This document shows, piece by piece, positions 1 to 6,675 of a stretch of DNA of 22,490 nucleotides. Position 1 is the stretch's first letter. Each line of letters begins with the position of its first letter. Both the position numbers and the translations under genes were made by a program. The notes beneath the pieces were generated by a model that was not told the origin of the DNA, ran no database searches, and saw only the letters and a list, made by a program, of their open reading frames with translations. This DNA is from JAWXCB01 sp034440455 (GTDB lineage: Bacteria > Bacteroidota > Bacteroidia > Chitinophagales > CAIOSU01), in the NCBI GenBank assembly GCA_034440455.1, contig JAWXCB010000052.1, positions 1 to 22,490 on the forward strand, written 5' to 3'.

Positions 1-135
1 GCTGACAAATCCTGCCGAAACAGGATTTTATGCACATTATCTAATTTCTGTTCCATGATTTTCCGGTCAAATAATTCTATCGGATGATTATGCTGTTGCC
101 AAAACTGCCAGCCTTTATTGTTAGGATTATATTTT
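1..135 (-). pseudogene. Remnant of an IS200/RAYT-type Y1 transposase, truncated and frameshifted
   Basis: Read on the minus strand, this stretch encodes WQFWQQHNHPIELFD, then MEQKLDNVHK. That is the late part of the REP-associated tyrosine transposase (Y1_Tnp) family, where the usual text is a WQ-W-Q-NHPIEL stretch, then EQKLDYIHNNPV-AGFV. After His-Lys the frame breaks: with one extra base near position 27-31 the text continues NPVSAGFVS, exactly the family's next motif. No start or catalytic HUH/Tyr part is present, because upstream of about 135 the sequence turns into a hairpin (146-178). The 3' end may continue beyond the window. The family is known for single-strand transposition and for domesticated copies acting on REP hairpins. 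This copy looks dead. The frameshift could in principle be a sequencing error, but the missing 5' part could not. Confidence 0.72.
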
Positions 136-140
136 CCCCA

Positions 141-208
141 AAGTTGTCGCAAGAGTTCCGTTTCGGGACTCTTGTGACGTTGGATATGCGACAAGACTTT
201 CGTCTTGT
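141..208. repeat. REP-like pair of hairpins beside the transposase remnant
   Basis: The first hairpin has arms at 146-159 and 165-178 that pair over 14 positions, two of them G-U wobbles, around a 5-nt loop. The second has perfect 7-bp arms at 191-197 and 202-208 (ACAAGAC / GTCTTGT) around TTTC. The 19-mer at 141-159 recurs exactly at 1648-1666 beside another hairpin pair. Paired hairpins next to a RAYT-family remnant are the arrangement known for REP/BIME elements; calling this one REP-like is inference. Confidence 0.55.
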
Positions 209-228
209 TGAGCGCAGGCAGTCCTTCC

Positions 229-342
229 TTATAGTTTCATCGTGCCCGTAATTTTCCAAAGCGCTCCGGAAAACTGGGGCGCTTTGTGTTTTGAAACTTT
301 ACATCGTTACTTGCGTTTATTATCTTTGAAAAAAATAGAGTT
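229..342 (+). repeat. Duplicated hairpin-promoter module, copy 1
   Basis: This segment resembles 880-996 along its whole length: both begin TTATAGTTTCA, share GCCCGTAA, a GCGCTCCGG hairpin, a GTTACnTnCGTTT block and a TATCTTTGA box, and both end exactly at the ATG of a small ORF. The hairpin is at 257-286. The TATCTTTG at 321-328 fits the Bacteroidota -7 element (TAnnTTTG) and lies 14 nt before the start codon, predicting a very short leader. No good -33 TTTG is present at the usual distance. Confidence 0.7.
321..328 (+). promoter_or_regulatory. Predicted -7 promoter element of the small coiled-coil membrane gene
   Basis: TATCTTTG matches the Bacteroidota TAnnTTTG -7 consensus and is conserved with identical spacing to the ATG in the second module copy (975-982). 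The -33 element is weak. Confidence 0.5.
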
Positions 343-597
343 ATGGTAGTTTCAGAAATCACTCTTTTTAATACTCTCAGGCAAAAACTTGGAGAACAGG
401 AAGCTCTGGTGGTGGTGGAAGGCAATAAGAATGCCGTGAAGGAAGAATTCGCAGTAAGGAAGGAAGTGCTTGCCACCAAACAGGATTTGTCGGAAGTAAA
501 AGCCGAAATCATTAAATGGATGTTCATCTTCTGGATAGGCACTATCGGAGTGCTTTCGGGCATTCTGTTCGCCCTGCTGAATGCTTACTTAAAGTAG
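343..597 (+). CDS. Small coiled-coil single-span membrane protein, DUF1640/CCDC90-like
   Basis: 84 residues. An N-terminal helix (TLFNTLRQKLGEQEA) is followed by a charged heptad-rich stretch at about 25-58 with several Lys/Glu, then one hydrophobic membrane segment (about 59-80, MFIFWIGTIGVLSGILFALL) and a short basic end. This plan, a short coiled coil tethered by a C-terminal helix, fits the small bacterial proteins grouped with DUF1640/CCDC90; their function is not established. It has its own promoter module upstream and a strong terminator (641-674) downstream, so it is a monocistronic unit. It is sometimes found in accessory regions, but nothing here shows it to be a toxin. The family call is from overall pattern only. 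Confidence 0.65.
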   Translation: MVVSEITLFNTLRQKLGEQEALVVVEGNKNAVKEEFAVRKEVLATKQDLSEVKAEIIKWMFIFWIGTIGVLSGILFALLNAYLK

Positions 598-640
598 CAT
601 CTTAAATCCCGAAGGCATCAGTTTACACCCCACAAATTCC

Positions 641-674
641 AAAGCGCTCTCCGGTATTACCGGAGGGCGCTTTT
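641..674 (+). terminator. Rho-independent terminator of the small membrane-protein gene
   Basis: A long stem AAAGCGC-TCTCCGGT / ACCGGAG-G-GCGCTTTT around a 3-nt loop, with one bulge, followed by TTTTGCTTTT. The stem base AAAGCGC/GCGCTTT is the same as in the hairpins of the two upstream modules (257-286 and 909-940). Confidence 0.8.
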
Positions 675-879
675 GCTTTTAGCCCATAGATAAAACTGAA
701 CTTCTGACGAGCATCGCTACGAGTTCGACACGATAAATAAACGAAGTGAGTACGCGCCACATAATAATTAGGAATTAGGAATTGAAGATCGGGAGCAAAT
801 ACAATTCACAATTTCCCCCTGCTCAAGCAAGTCTTCAGCGATGGCTTTGCGAATTGCTACCTTGGTTGCGGTAATCATT

Positions 880-996
880 TTATAGTTTCACCTTGCCCGT
901 AAAATTTTAAAAGCGCTCCGGGCAAAACCCGGACGCTTTTGCTTTTGAGGCTTTACCGAGTTACCTACGTTTGTTATCTTTGAGAAAAGTATCGTT
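880..996 (+). repeat. Duplicated hairpin-promoter module, copy 2
   Basis: Counterpart of 229-342. The hairpin at 909-940 is stronger here (AAAAGCG-c-TCCGGG / CCCGGA-CGCTTTT, loop CAAAA, T-rich tail) and could terminate transcription coming from the left. The -7 box TATCTTTG lies at 975-982, again 14 nt before the ATG. Confidence 0.7.
975..982 (+). promoter_or_regulatory. Predicted -7 promoter element of the toxin-antitoxin pair
   Basis: TATCTTTG fits TAnnTTTG and keeps the 14-nt distance to the start codon seen in copy 1. The -33 region is again poor, so strength is uncertain. Confidence 0.5.
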
Positions 997-1239
997 ATGC
1001 TCCGAGAAAGCGACAAACTTACTGATACGCTGATTCAAATCATTCAATCGCTTTCTGAAACGAAACGGAAAAAGATTGCCCGGAACATCACCGGCAAGAG
1101 CAAATTGAAATCAAAAGCCAAACGAAAAATCAGGGATAAAAAAGATAAGTTTAAGCAGTTCAGCGATTACCTCGACAGTTTAGGGAGCCGCTTGCCCAAA
1201 GACTATAAGTTTAACCGGGAAGAGGCGAATGAAAGATAG
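997..1239 (+). CDS. Putative antitoxin of a PIN-domain (VapBC-like) pair
   Basis: 80 residues, very basic in the middle (KSKLKSKAKRKIRDKKDK) and ending LPKDYKFNREEANER. The end, an aromatic-rich Phe/Tyr-Lys-Phe-Asn/Asp followed by Arg-Glu-Glu-Ala-Asn, is typical of short VapB-type antitoxin tails that thread into a PIN toxin; that is family knowledge, not proof. The N-terminus would be the DNA-binding and dimerising part but I do not recognise its fold. The end overlaps the inferred original start of the PIN gene (ATG at 1229-1231), the usual antitoxin-toxin coupling. The frame is intact although the toxin is not. Confidence 0.6.
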   Translation: MLRESDKLTDTLIQIIQSLSETKRKKIARNITGKSKLKSKAKRKIRDKKDKFKQFSDYLDSLGSRLPKDYKFNREEANER

Positions 1240-1641
1240 GGTTTCATTGACAGCAACACGCTGATTTACGGAACCTACGGGAATCCTGAGAAAAAGAAAC
1301 GGGCGAAGGAAATTTTAGTAAGCGCGCAATTTGAGCGTATCATTTCAATTCAGGTTTTGAAAGAGTTTGCGAATGTTTGTCTCAAGAAAAAACTTCACAG
1401 TTCTGAAAAGGAACTCATTGAAAACATTCTTCAATTCAAGAGCAATCTTTTCATTGCTGACATCACGCCTGAAACGATTATCGAAGCTATACGAATCAGT
1501 ATAGCGCATCAACTCTCCTTTTACGACAGCCTCATTATTGCTACCGCATTGGAGCAGGGTTGCAAAATTCTTTACAGCGAAGATTTGCATCACGGGCAAA
1601 TTATCAGGCGGAAGATGAAGATTATAAACCCGTTTGTGTAA
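1229..1641 (+). pseudogene. VapC-like PIN-domain ribonuclease toxin, frameshifted at its start
   Basis: From 1246 the frame encodes IDSNTLIYG, then VLKEFANV, FYDSLIIATALE and SEDLHHGQ, ending NPFV. These are the PIN signature: first Asp, Glu, second Asp and the SEDL-HGQ block of VapC-like RNases (COG5573 type). The natural start would be the ATG at 1229 (MKDRV), but one base, most simply a T in the GGGTTTC run at 1239-1245, is missing, so MKDRV runs into another frame and stops soon at 1255-1257. In the catalytic frame a TAG (1237-1239) lies directly upstream and the first ATG (1357) is beyond the first catalytic Asp. Unless an ATT or other rare start at 1246 is used, no active toxin is made. 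A sequencing error remains possible. Confidence 0.82.
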
Positions 1642-1946
1642 AAAACCAAGTTGTCGCAAGAGTTCCCCTCATCCCGCGAGATTGCATCTCGCGGGTAATA
1701 TGAAGCAAGTTTGCAACTTCATGCGTGAGCTGTATTTACCATAGCAGGAATCATGAGCCACAACTATCCTGCACACAAAGCCTGCGCATGAATCCGCCTA
1801 AAGCGAATTGCCGAAAAAAAGAAGGCATAAGCAGGCAACCGCTCAAAGCAGCGCGTCATTATCTCAAGCTATCACATGTACGTTGATAAATTCCCAAGTT
1901 CCTTATCCAACTCCATCGTAATTTTTAAATTCTAAAACCCCTCATT
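1642..1946. other. Noncoding spacer with REP-like hairpins
   Basis: Contains the repeat described at 1648-1722. The remainder (about 1723-1946) shows no gene; a TAATTTTT at 1919-1926 is a poor match to a -7 box for the next gene. Confidence 0.55.
1648..1722. repeat. REP-like paired hairpins sharing a 19-mer with 141-159
   Basis: Begins with AAGTTGTCGCAAGAGTTCC, an exact copy of 141-159. Then a perfect 9-bp stem CCCGCGAGA / TCTCGCGGG (1673-1695, loop TTGCA), then a 6-bp stem ATGAAG / CTTCAT (1700-1722). The pair flanks the toxin-antitoxin genes on the right as the 141-208 pair does on the far left. Confidence 0.55.
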
Positions 1947-2303
1947 ATGGTAAAAGTAACCGTCAACGATGACCACGTTATCTTCGATGTAGTCGGGATG
2001 CACAAGTTCTGGAGCTTCAAAGACCAGATTAAAGTGCCCCGCGAACATATTGCAAAAGCGCATAACAACCTGAAGGCACTCCCTGTATTATGGAGAGGCT
2101 GGCGACTGCCGGGAACGCATGTGCCGTTTGTGATTACTGCCGGCACTTATTACCAGCGCGGAAACAAAAACTTTTGGGACGTGGTGAAGCAGCGCAACGC
2201 CATCATCGTGGAGCTGAAAGACGAAAAATACAAGAACCTGATTATTGAGGTTGAAAAGCCGGAAGAAACATTGGCGCTGCTAAACGCTGAACCAACAAAA
2301 TAG
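1947..2303 (+). CDS. Conserved PH-like domain protein of unknown function
   Basis: 118 residues without signal peptide or membrane segment. The order, a short beta start (VKVTVNDDHVIFDVVG), HKFWSFKDQIKVPREHI, LPGTHVPFVITAGTYY, FWDVVKQRNAIIVELKDEKYKNLIIEV, and a final helix, matches a small conserved family of pleckstrin-homology-like beta barrels common in Actinobacteria and also seen in Bacteroidota. In these the LPGTH-P---TAGTY block and the FWDV-----A-IIEL----Y--L-IEV block are constant. No ligand or reaction is known to me. It stands alone and converges with the M23 gene 28 nt downstream. ATG chosen because the conserved first strand begins right there. Confidence 0.7.
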   Translation: MVKVTVNDDHVIFDVVGMHKFWSFKDQIKVPREHIAKAHNNLKALPVLWRGWRLPGTHVPFVITAGTYYQRGNKNFWDVVKQRNAIIVELKDEKYKNLIIEVEKPEETLALLNAEPTK

Positions 2304-2331
2304 CATCCCAAGTTTTAACGATTGCCGTAAC

Positions 2332-3738
2332 TTACTGCACAAGGAGTTTCCCTGATGTGATGAATTTGCCATTGTCTTTCAGGTGGTAATAATATACCCC
2401 GCTTTGTACATACAGGTTTATCTCCGATTGCATCGCTGATACTTCCACATGAAACACCTGTGCACCAAGAAGGTTATAAATCTCAATCACCCCTTTTTTT
2501 ATTTGCGGTTTTCCGTTTTCAAATTCAATGGTGAACTTTCCAGTTGATGGATTTGGATAAACCTTCACTGATGAGAGTGATTCAATCGCTCCAACCGATG
2601 CAGGTTCTACTATCTGAAAACTTTGCAAACAGGTTGTTCCATTATATTCTGCTTTGAACGTGTAGATGCCCGGTGTGGTGGGCAGCAGTTTTGACCAACC
2701 CCTCAAGTTGGTTTTACTATTTGCAGTTCCCGTGTATGTCCAACTGTTGAATGTGGATGCATCTGGATTCAGGATACTTAAATTGACATTCATCCCGCTG
2801 AAGTCATGCGTGATGAACACATAAAACTTAGCATATCCTGCAGGCAATCCTACTCCCTGGAAGGGAATTTCAAACACTATGCTTTCATTAGGCGTTTCCG
2901 TAGCGGGACAACCCGGAATCACAATGTCCGTTGTGTTTACGGATACTTTGCTCAATGCGGTTTCCGCATAAGGTGGCTGCGCTGTCCACCACGAGTTGGC
3001 ATTTAACGTATTGCAACTGCCTGCAAACGGGTCAACCCGTGTTGCATTCGTGCTGCCGCTCCATACTTCAAAATGCAGATGCGGACCGCTTGAGTTTCCC
3101 GAACTTCCAACTACTCCCAAATATTCCCCCGCAACCACAGTTTGTCCCACGGATTTAGCAGTGACAGAATTCTTTTTCATGTGCCAGTAGTTCGCCTGCG
3201 AACCATCAGCATGTTGAATCACGATGTAATTTGCAGTATCGGTAGTAGCCGCGCAGTTTTTATCAAAATGTCCCTCACTCTTATAAAGGATAGTGCCTGA
3301 CGCTGCGGCAATCACCTCAACGAGGTCGTTATCCATTTTATAAAAATTAAGTGGCCATATCGAGAAGTCTGTTCCTCCATGACCATCATAGGTAACCGTG
3401 CCGCAATTGTAATCGGTAAAAGCACCGCTGACAGGGTTGTGATCAACACCTGCGCTGACATAATAATAGCGGCAATCCTCCAAGCCTGCTGCTGCCCTGA
3501 GCGGAAAAGCAAGCGAATTAAGCAGCGCGTCCCGTTGCATACCTGCATGTAATCCTAATAACCTGCGGCTTTCGGCACACTGCTTTTCCAGCAGCGCATA
3601 TTCCTGTGGCGTGATACAAAGATGAGCGGCTTTGTTCTGTTCAAACACATCTCCTCCCCAATTACCAGTTTGTGCGCATAAAGAATTTGTAAAAAGGGAA
3701 AGCAGGATAAGCAGCGCGGAAGTATGAATGGTTTTCAT
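2332..3738 (-). CDS. Secreted M23 (LytM-type) metallopeptidase with T9SS sorting domain
   Basis: 468 residues. The signal peptide MKTIHTSALLILLSLFTNSLCAQ is followed by a pre-domain and an M23 peptidase at about 115-240. Zinc ligands read His120 and Asp124 (GHGGTD) and His222 (PHLHFE), with catalytic His186 (YWHMK) and His220; all key residues are present, so an active peptidoglycan or peptide endopeptidase is expected. A beta-sandwich-like middle is followed by a C-terminal T9SS sorting domain of about 80 residues (VYPNPSTGKFTIEF ... GVYYYHL ... GKLLVQ), which sends the protein through the type IX system to the surface or medium. Lone gene, convergent with the PH-like gene. A weak -7 box (TATCTTTA) lies 6 nt before the ATG. 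Confidence 0.9.
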   Translation of the reverse strand: MKTIHTSALLILLSLFTNSLCAQTGNWGGDVFEQNKAAHLCITPQEYALLEKQCAESRRLLGLHAGMQRDALLNSLAFPLRAAAGLEDCRYYYVSAGVDHNPVSGAFTDYNCGTVTYDGHGGTDFSIWPLNFYKMDNDLVEVIAAASGTILYKSEGHFDKNCAATTDTANYIVIQHADGSQANYWHMKKNSVTAKSVGQTVVAGEYLGVVGSSGNSSGPHLHFEVWSGSTNATRVDPFAGSCNTLNANSWWTAQPPYAETALSKVSVNTTDIVIPGCPATETPNESIVFEIPFQGVGLPAGYAKFYVFITHDFSGMNVNLSILNPDASTFNSWTYTGTANSKTNLRGWSKLLPTTPGIYTFKAEYNGTTCLQSFQIVEPASVGAIESLSSVKVYPNPSTGKFTIEFENGKPQIKKGVIEIYNLLGAQVFHVEVSAMQSEINLYVQSGVYYYHLKDNGKFITSGKLLVQ

Positions 3739-3743
3739 TGTAT

Positions 3744-3751
3744 TAAAGATA
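3744..3751 (-). promoter_or_regulatory. Weak predicted -7 element of the M23 peptidase gene
   Basis: Minus-strand TATCTTTA is one base off TAnnTTTG; TTTG motifs lie 17 and 22 nt upstream, neither at the preferred 19-21 nt distance. Confidence 0.3.
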
Positions 3752-3785
3752 CCACATCCTTATGGAAGCAAAGCAAAAGCGGCAA

Positions 3786-3817
3786 ATTGAAAGTGCAACA
3801 CACATCCTTTACTTTTG
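3786..3817 (+). promoter_or_regulatory. Predicted Bacteroidota promoter of the GT61 gene
   Basis: ATTG (3786-3789), 20-nt spacer, TACTTTTG (3810-3817), a full match to the -7 consensus and a 3-of-4 match at -33. The ATG follows 26 nt later. Confidence 0.6.
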
Positions 3818-3843
3818 TCTTTGGTGTGATTTGAATAAAACGA

Positions 3844-4911
3844 ATGAAGCAGTTTCTCAAAAACAAAATTGACGGCATCTGGAAACCAACTGATAATTTC
3901 AGCTATGAGATAATCTCAAGCAGAGAGGAGAAGCCATTCGCCAATGAACAACCGCATTTTATCGAAGATGCTATAAACATATCCTACGCGAATGACAACA
4001 CTAAATGGTTTCACCGCGAGTACATCAAAAAATTAAAAAAGCCGATTATCATCGAACCGGAGTATTCCTACTGCATCACAGATTTCAACAAAATAATTTC
4101 CTCAAGCGTATTCTTCCCGAAACTACTGCCTTCGTTTCCAAACTATGTTTTAGCATTGTTTCGACCGAAAGAAAAAATCCAAACAGCTATCCTCTTTGAC
4201 GGGCAGGTCGGCACAAACTATTTCCATTTCTTCTCTGACATCCTCAGTAAAATCTGGCTCTTCAAACACATCCCGAACAGCGGGCAACTTCCCATTATTA
4301 TCGGACACAAAACATACGCCACGCCTTATTTTCAATACCTGCTTCAGCATTCTGATTTAGGAAAGTATAACTGGGTGGTTCAAAAGCAGGGGCAATACAT
4401 CCAAACGCAGGAGCTTTATTTATTAAGACCAATGCCGTATGAAAAAAGTTATTTCACCAAAATAAAATTGCTCTTGAATCTCCCGGGTGTTCCCGCTGCA
4501 AACAGAAGAGTGTTTCTCACCAGAAGCAAGAAGGCAGGTCGCTATCTCGACAACTTTGAAGCAATCGAAACCATCCTGAAGCGCTACAACTTTGAAGTGA
4601 TTGACACCGATGGAAAAACCTTAGATGCACAAGCTCACTTATTTCATTCCGCAGAATACCTCATCAGCCTGCACGGTGCCGGACTTACGAACATTATTTT
4701 TTCCAATAGCAATTTGCGATTCCTCGAAATCAATGCCGCTAACCGTATTTCGTGTCAATACTACTGGCTCTCAAAGACATTGGGCATTCCTTATTACGAT
4801 GTAGTGCTTGGTGAAAATTTAACAGACCCAAAAAAAGGATTCTCGCTCAATCCTGAAAAATTCGAAGATGCTGTTAAGCGGCTGCTTGACCCGACACCAC
4901 GCGATTGGTGA
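3844..4911 (+). CDS. GT61-family glycosyltransferase (DUF563)
   Basis: 355 residues, no signal peptide. The GT61/DUF563 landmarks are visible in order: TNYFHFFSDIL at about 124-134, the RVFLTRSKKAGRYLDN block at 222-237 (the family's Ser/Thr-Arg substrate-binding stretch), a helix E--L-RY-FEVID at 242-254, and LISLHGAGLTNIIF at 273-286, the family hallmark, with FLEIN just after. The family includes plant xylosyltransferases, animal EOGT and many bacterial capsule or LPS enzymes, so the donor cannot be read from sequence. It faces away from the M23 gene and converges with the CDP-sugar operon, suggesting a role in the same surface glycan, which is inference. Length is usual for bacterial members. 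Confidence 0.88.
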   Translation: MKQFLKNKIDGIWKPTDNFSYEIISSREEKPFANEQPHFIEDAINISYANDNTKWFHREYIKKLKKPIIIEPEYSYCITDFNKIISSSVFFPKLLPSFPNYVLALFRPKEKIQTAILFDGQVGTNYFHFFSDILSKIWLFKHIPNSGQLPIIIGHKTYATPYFQYLLQHSDLGKYNWVVQKQGQYIQTQELYLLRPMPYEKSYFTKIKLLLNLPGVPAANRRVFLTRSKKAGRYLDNFEAIETILKRYNFEVIDTDGKTLDAQAHLFHSAEYLISLHGAGLTNIIFSNSNLRFLEINAANRISCQYYWLSKTLGIPYYDVVLGENLTDPKKGFSLNPEKFEDAVKRLLDPTPRDW

Positions 4912-5104
4912 ATTATAAATCATGCGTATTTATTAGAATTCATCCCTGATTGTTCTATTTTAAACATGAATAAGCCTGTAATTGCAATGAGCAATACACG
5001 CAGCCACCTTGGATTTATGTTCTCAAATAACTTTTAGATGAATACTACTGAAATGACATTGGTGGGAGATGGGAGTTTGCAAAGGAAGTTCTTATGCCGT
5101 TAGC

Positions 5105-6037
5105 TTACTTCGGTTTGTAGAAGGCAACAAACTCATCCCAGAACTTTCGTTCTGAAAATGCTTTTTCAAGTTCTGTAATCCTGTCGGTATTTATTCTGAT
5201 GAGCGGCTCTGAAAAATTTGTTTGATGTTCGAGGATGCAATCACAGGGCTTACCAAGCCGGCTGCCGGCTTCACGCGCAACTAATTGGGTAAATGCTCCC
5301 TGCGAGCCGACAATGCCTGACGGAGCAAGCTTGATACTGCCCGTTTCCAACGCCTGAATTTTTTCACAGAAATAATGATAGTAGCTTGCGAGCAATCCCA
5401 CCGGAATATTATCGCGCACATAGTCAGGCGTATTCACTTTGGGCGTTTGTCCCTTCAGCCAATTGTTCATCAGATAGCTCGTGAAACGCGGCTCTTCATA
5501 CTCGCCAAACGGGTTTGGAATTACGAATTTGCCAAAAGTCATTTTAAAATGCATGGAATAATATTCAAACACTTGTGAAGTAAGCGCTTTTGACAAGCCA
5601 TAAGGCGAAAAGTGAGGCAACCCGTCAGATCCCTCGCCTTCACCGCCCTCAAAAACAGAACCCGTAACGATGATTTTTTTACATCCGCAGTTTACCAGCG
5701 TCTTCAATGTCTGCACAACATTATTGGTGTTATTCTTCACCGCAAGCGCAACATCAAAATCGAAGTCCTTGTAATTCTGCACCCACGCGGCATGATGACA
5801 GCACAGAGCAAACTTGCCGACTTCAATAAGTTTGAGAAAAGCCTCATCGCCAAACTTTATTCCGAATACAGACTTTGCGATATTAGAAACCTGCTGCACA
5901 CGCTCCTTCCTGATACCACTGTATTCCTCAATGTCTTTTGCAGTGAAAACACAGGTTACTTCATGCCCATGTTCAGCAAGAGCTTTTACAAACCAATAGC
6001 CGCTAAAAGAACTTGCACCTGTGAAGAGTATTTTCAT
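5105..6037 (-). CDS. SDR-family nucleotide-sugar epimerase/reductase, last gene of the sugar operon
   Basis: 310 residues from ATG 6037, chosen because MKILFTGASSFSGYWF begins the Rossmann fold there. The open frame extends to 6103, but the extra residues (NWHIGTSVNWHI) are only the translation of tandem TGCCAATTT-type repeats. Cofactor loop TGASSFSG (6-13) and catalytic Tyr146-x3-Lys150 (SPYGLSK) mark an extended SDR. The position where a 4,6-dehydratase would have an Asp-Glu pair instead reads TGSVFEGG, so a dehydratase is unlikely; epimerase or 4-ketoreductase fits better. NPFG and the C-terminal sugar-binding part are present. It ends the run rfbF-SDR-rmlC-SDR and probably performs the last change of the activated sugar. 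Substrate unknown. Confidence 0.8.
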   Translation of the reverse strand: MKILFTGASSFSGYWFVKALAEHGHEVTCVFTAKDIEEYSGIRKERVQQVSNIAKSVFGIKFGDEAFLKLIEVGKFALCCHHAAWVQNYKDFDFDVALAVKNNTNNVVQTLKTLVNCGCKKIIVTGSVFEGGEGEGSDGLPHFSPYGLSKALTSQVFEYYSMHFKMTFGKFVIPNPFGEYEEPRFTSYLMNNWLKGQTPKVNTPDYVRDNIPVGLLASYYHYFCEKIQALETGSIKLAPSGIVGSQGAFTQLVAREAGSRLGKPCDCILEHQTNFSEPLIRINTDRITELEKAFSERKFWDEFVAFYKPK

Positions 6038-6120
6038 ATCAATGTGCCAATTTACTGATGTGCCAATATGCCAATTTGTAGTAACAGTATCCGTAATTTC
6101 CAATACTCAACACTCCACAC

Positions 6121-6675
6121 TCAACCCCCAACACCCAAATGATATTCCTCATTAAAATCAGGGTGTTTTAAATCTTTGTCGGAAACTACTGTTGGGAGAA
6201 TGGGCCACTTGATGTTTAATGCAGGGTCGTTATAGCGAATGCCTCGCTCGCAATTGGGTGCATAAAATTCGGTGACTAAATAAAAAGCTTCCGTGTTATC
6301 TTCAAGCGTGATGAATCCGTGCGCAAAGCCTTTGGGCACATACATCATCTTCCTGTTTTCAGCAGAAAGTTCTGCGCCATAAGATTTCAAATAAGTGGGT
6401 GAATCTTTCCGCAAATCAACTATCACATCATATAGACTTCCCTTGATGCAGCGCACGATTTTCACTTCAGCTTTGGGTGCGAGTTGATAATGCATTCCGC
6501 GTAGCGTTCCTGTATACACGCTCAACGAGTTGTTGATTTGCACGATAGCGCTGTCCAATCCCGCTGCTTTAAATTCATTCTCACAAAACGCTCGGGCAAA
6601 AAAACCTCTGTCATCTTCGCGCTTCTCCAATTCAATGATATAAGCGCCTTCTAAACCAGTGGAGATGAATTTCAT
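6121..6675 (-). CDS. rfbC: dTDP-4-dehydrorhamnose 3,5-epimerase family protein (RmlC/RfbC-like)
   Basis: 184 residues, the normal family length. Cupin landmarks are DDRGFF (21-26), GTLRGMHYQ with catalytic His62 (56-64), VPKGFAHGF (113-121), the conserved Tyr138 in EFYAP, and the closing RGIRYNDPALNIKWP. The family epimerises C3 and/or C5 of 4-keto-6-deoxy nucleotide sugars. Here the partner is a cytidylyltransferase, not RmlA, so the substrate is more likely CDP-linked than dTDP-linked (inference from neighbours). The start ATG overlaps the stop of the upstream SDR (ATGA), indicating translational coupling. The gene symbol names the family and does not assert rhamnose synthesis. Confidence 0.88.
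   Translation of the reverse strand: MKFISTGLEGAYIIELEKREDDRGFFARAFCENEFKAAGLDSAIVQINNSLSVYTGTLRGMHYQLAPKAEVKIVRCIKGSLYDVIVDLRKDSPTYLKSYGAELSAENRKMMYVPKGFAHGFITLEDNTEAFYLVTEFYAPNCERGIRYNDPALNIKWPILPTVVSDKDLKHPDFNEEYHLGVGG

Larger units (their letters stand above)
598..996. other. Noncoding spacer with terminator, short ORF trace and second promoter module
   Basis: Holds the terminator at 641-674, an A/T-rich tract with a tandem AATTAGG repeat (about 767-781), a short minus-strand open stretch at 768-878 beginning MITATKVAIRKAIAEDLLEQ that reads like protein but ends abruptly in the A/T repeat, and module copy 2 from 880. I see no complete gene. Confidence 0.6.

Noticed and set aside
77..259. 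60-codon open frame on the minus strand
   Set aside because: It is the wrong frame of the transposase remnant and runs through two hairpins; composition is not protein-like.
4966..5100. Two tiny consecutive plus-strand frames (MNKPVIAMSNTRSH... and MNTTEMTLVGDGSLQRK...)
   Set aside because: The second recalls the 'VGDG-L' motif of glycosyltransferases, but 23 and 21 codons with no further homology are too little to call even a remnant.
6038..6103. N-terminal extension of the last SDR gene
   Set aside because: It only translates tandem TGCCAATTT-like repeats; the Rossmann fold starts at ATG 6037.
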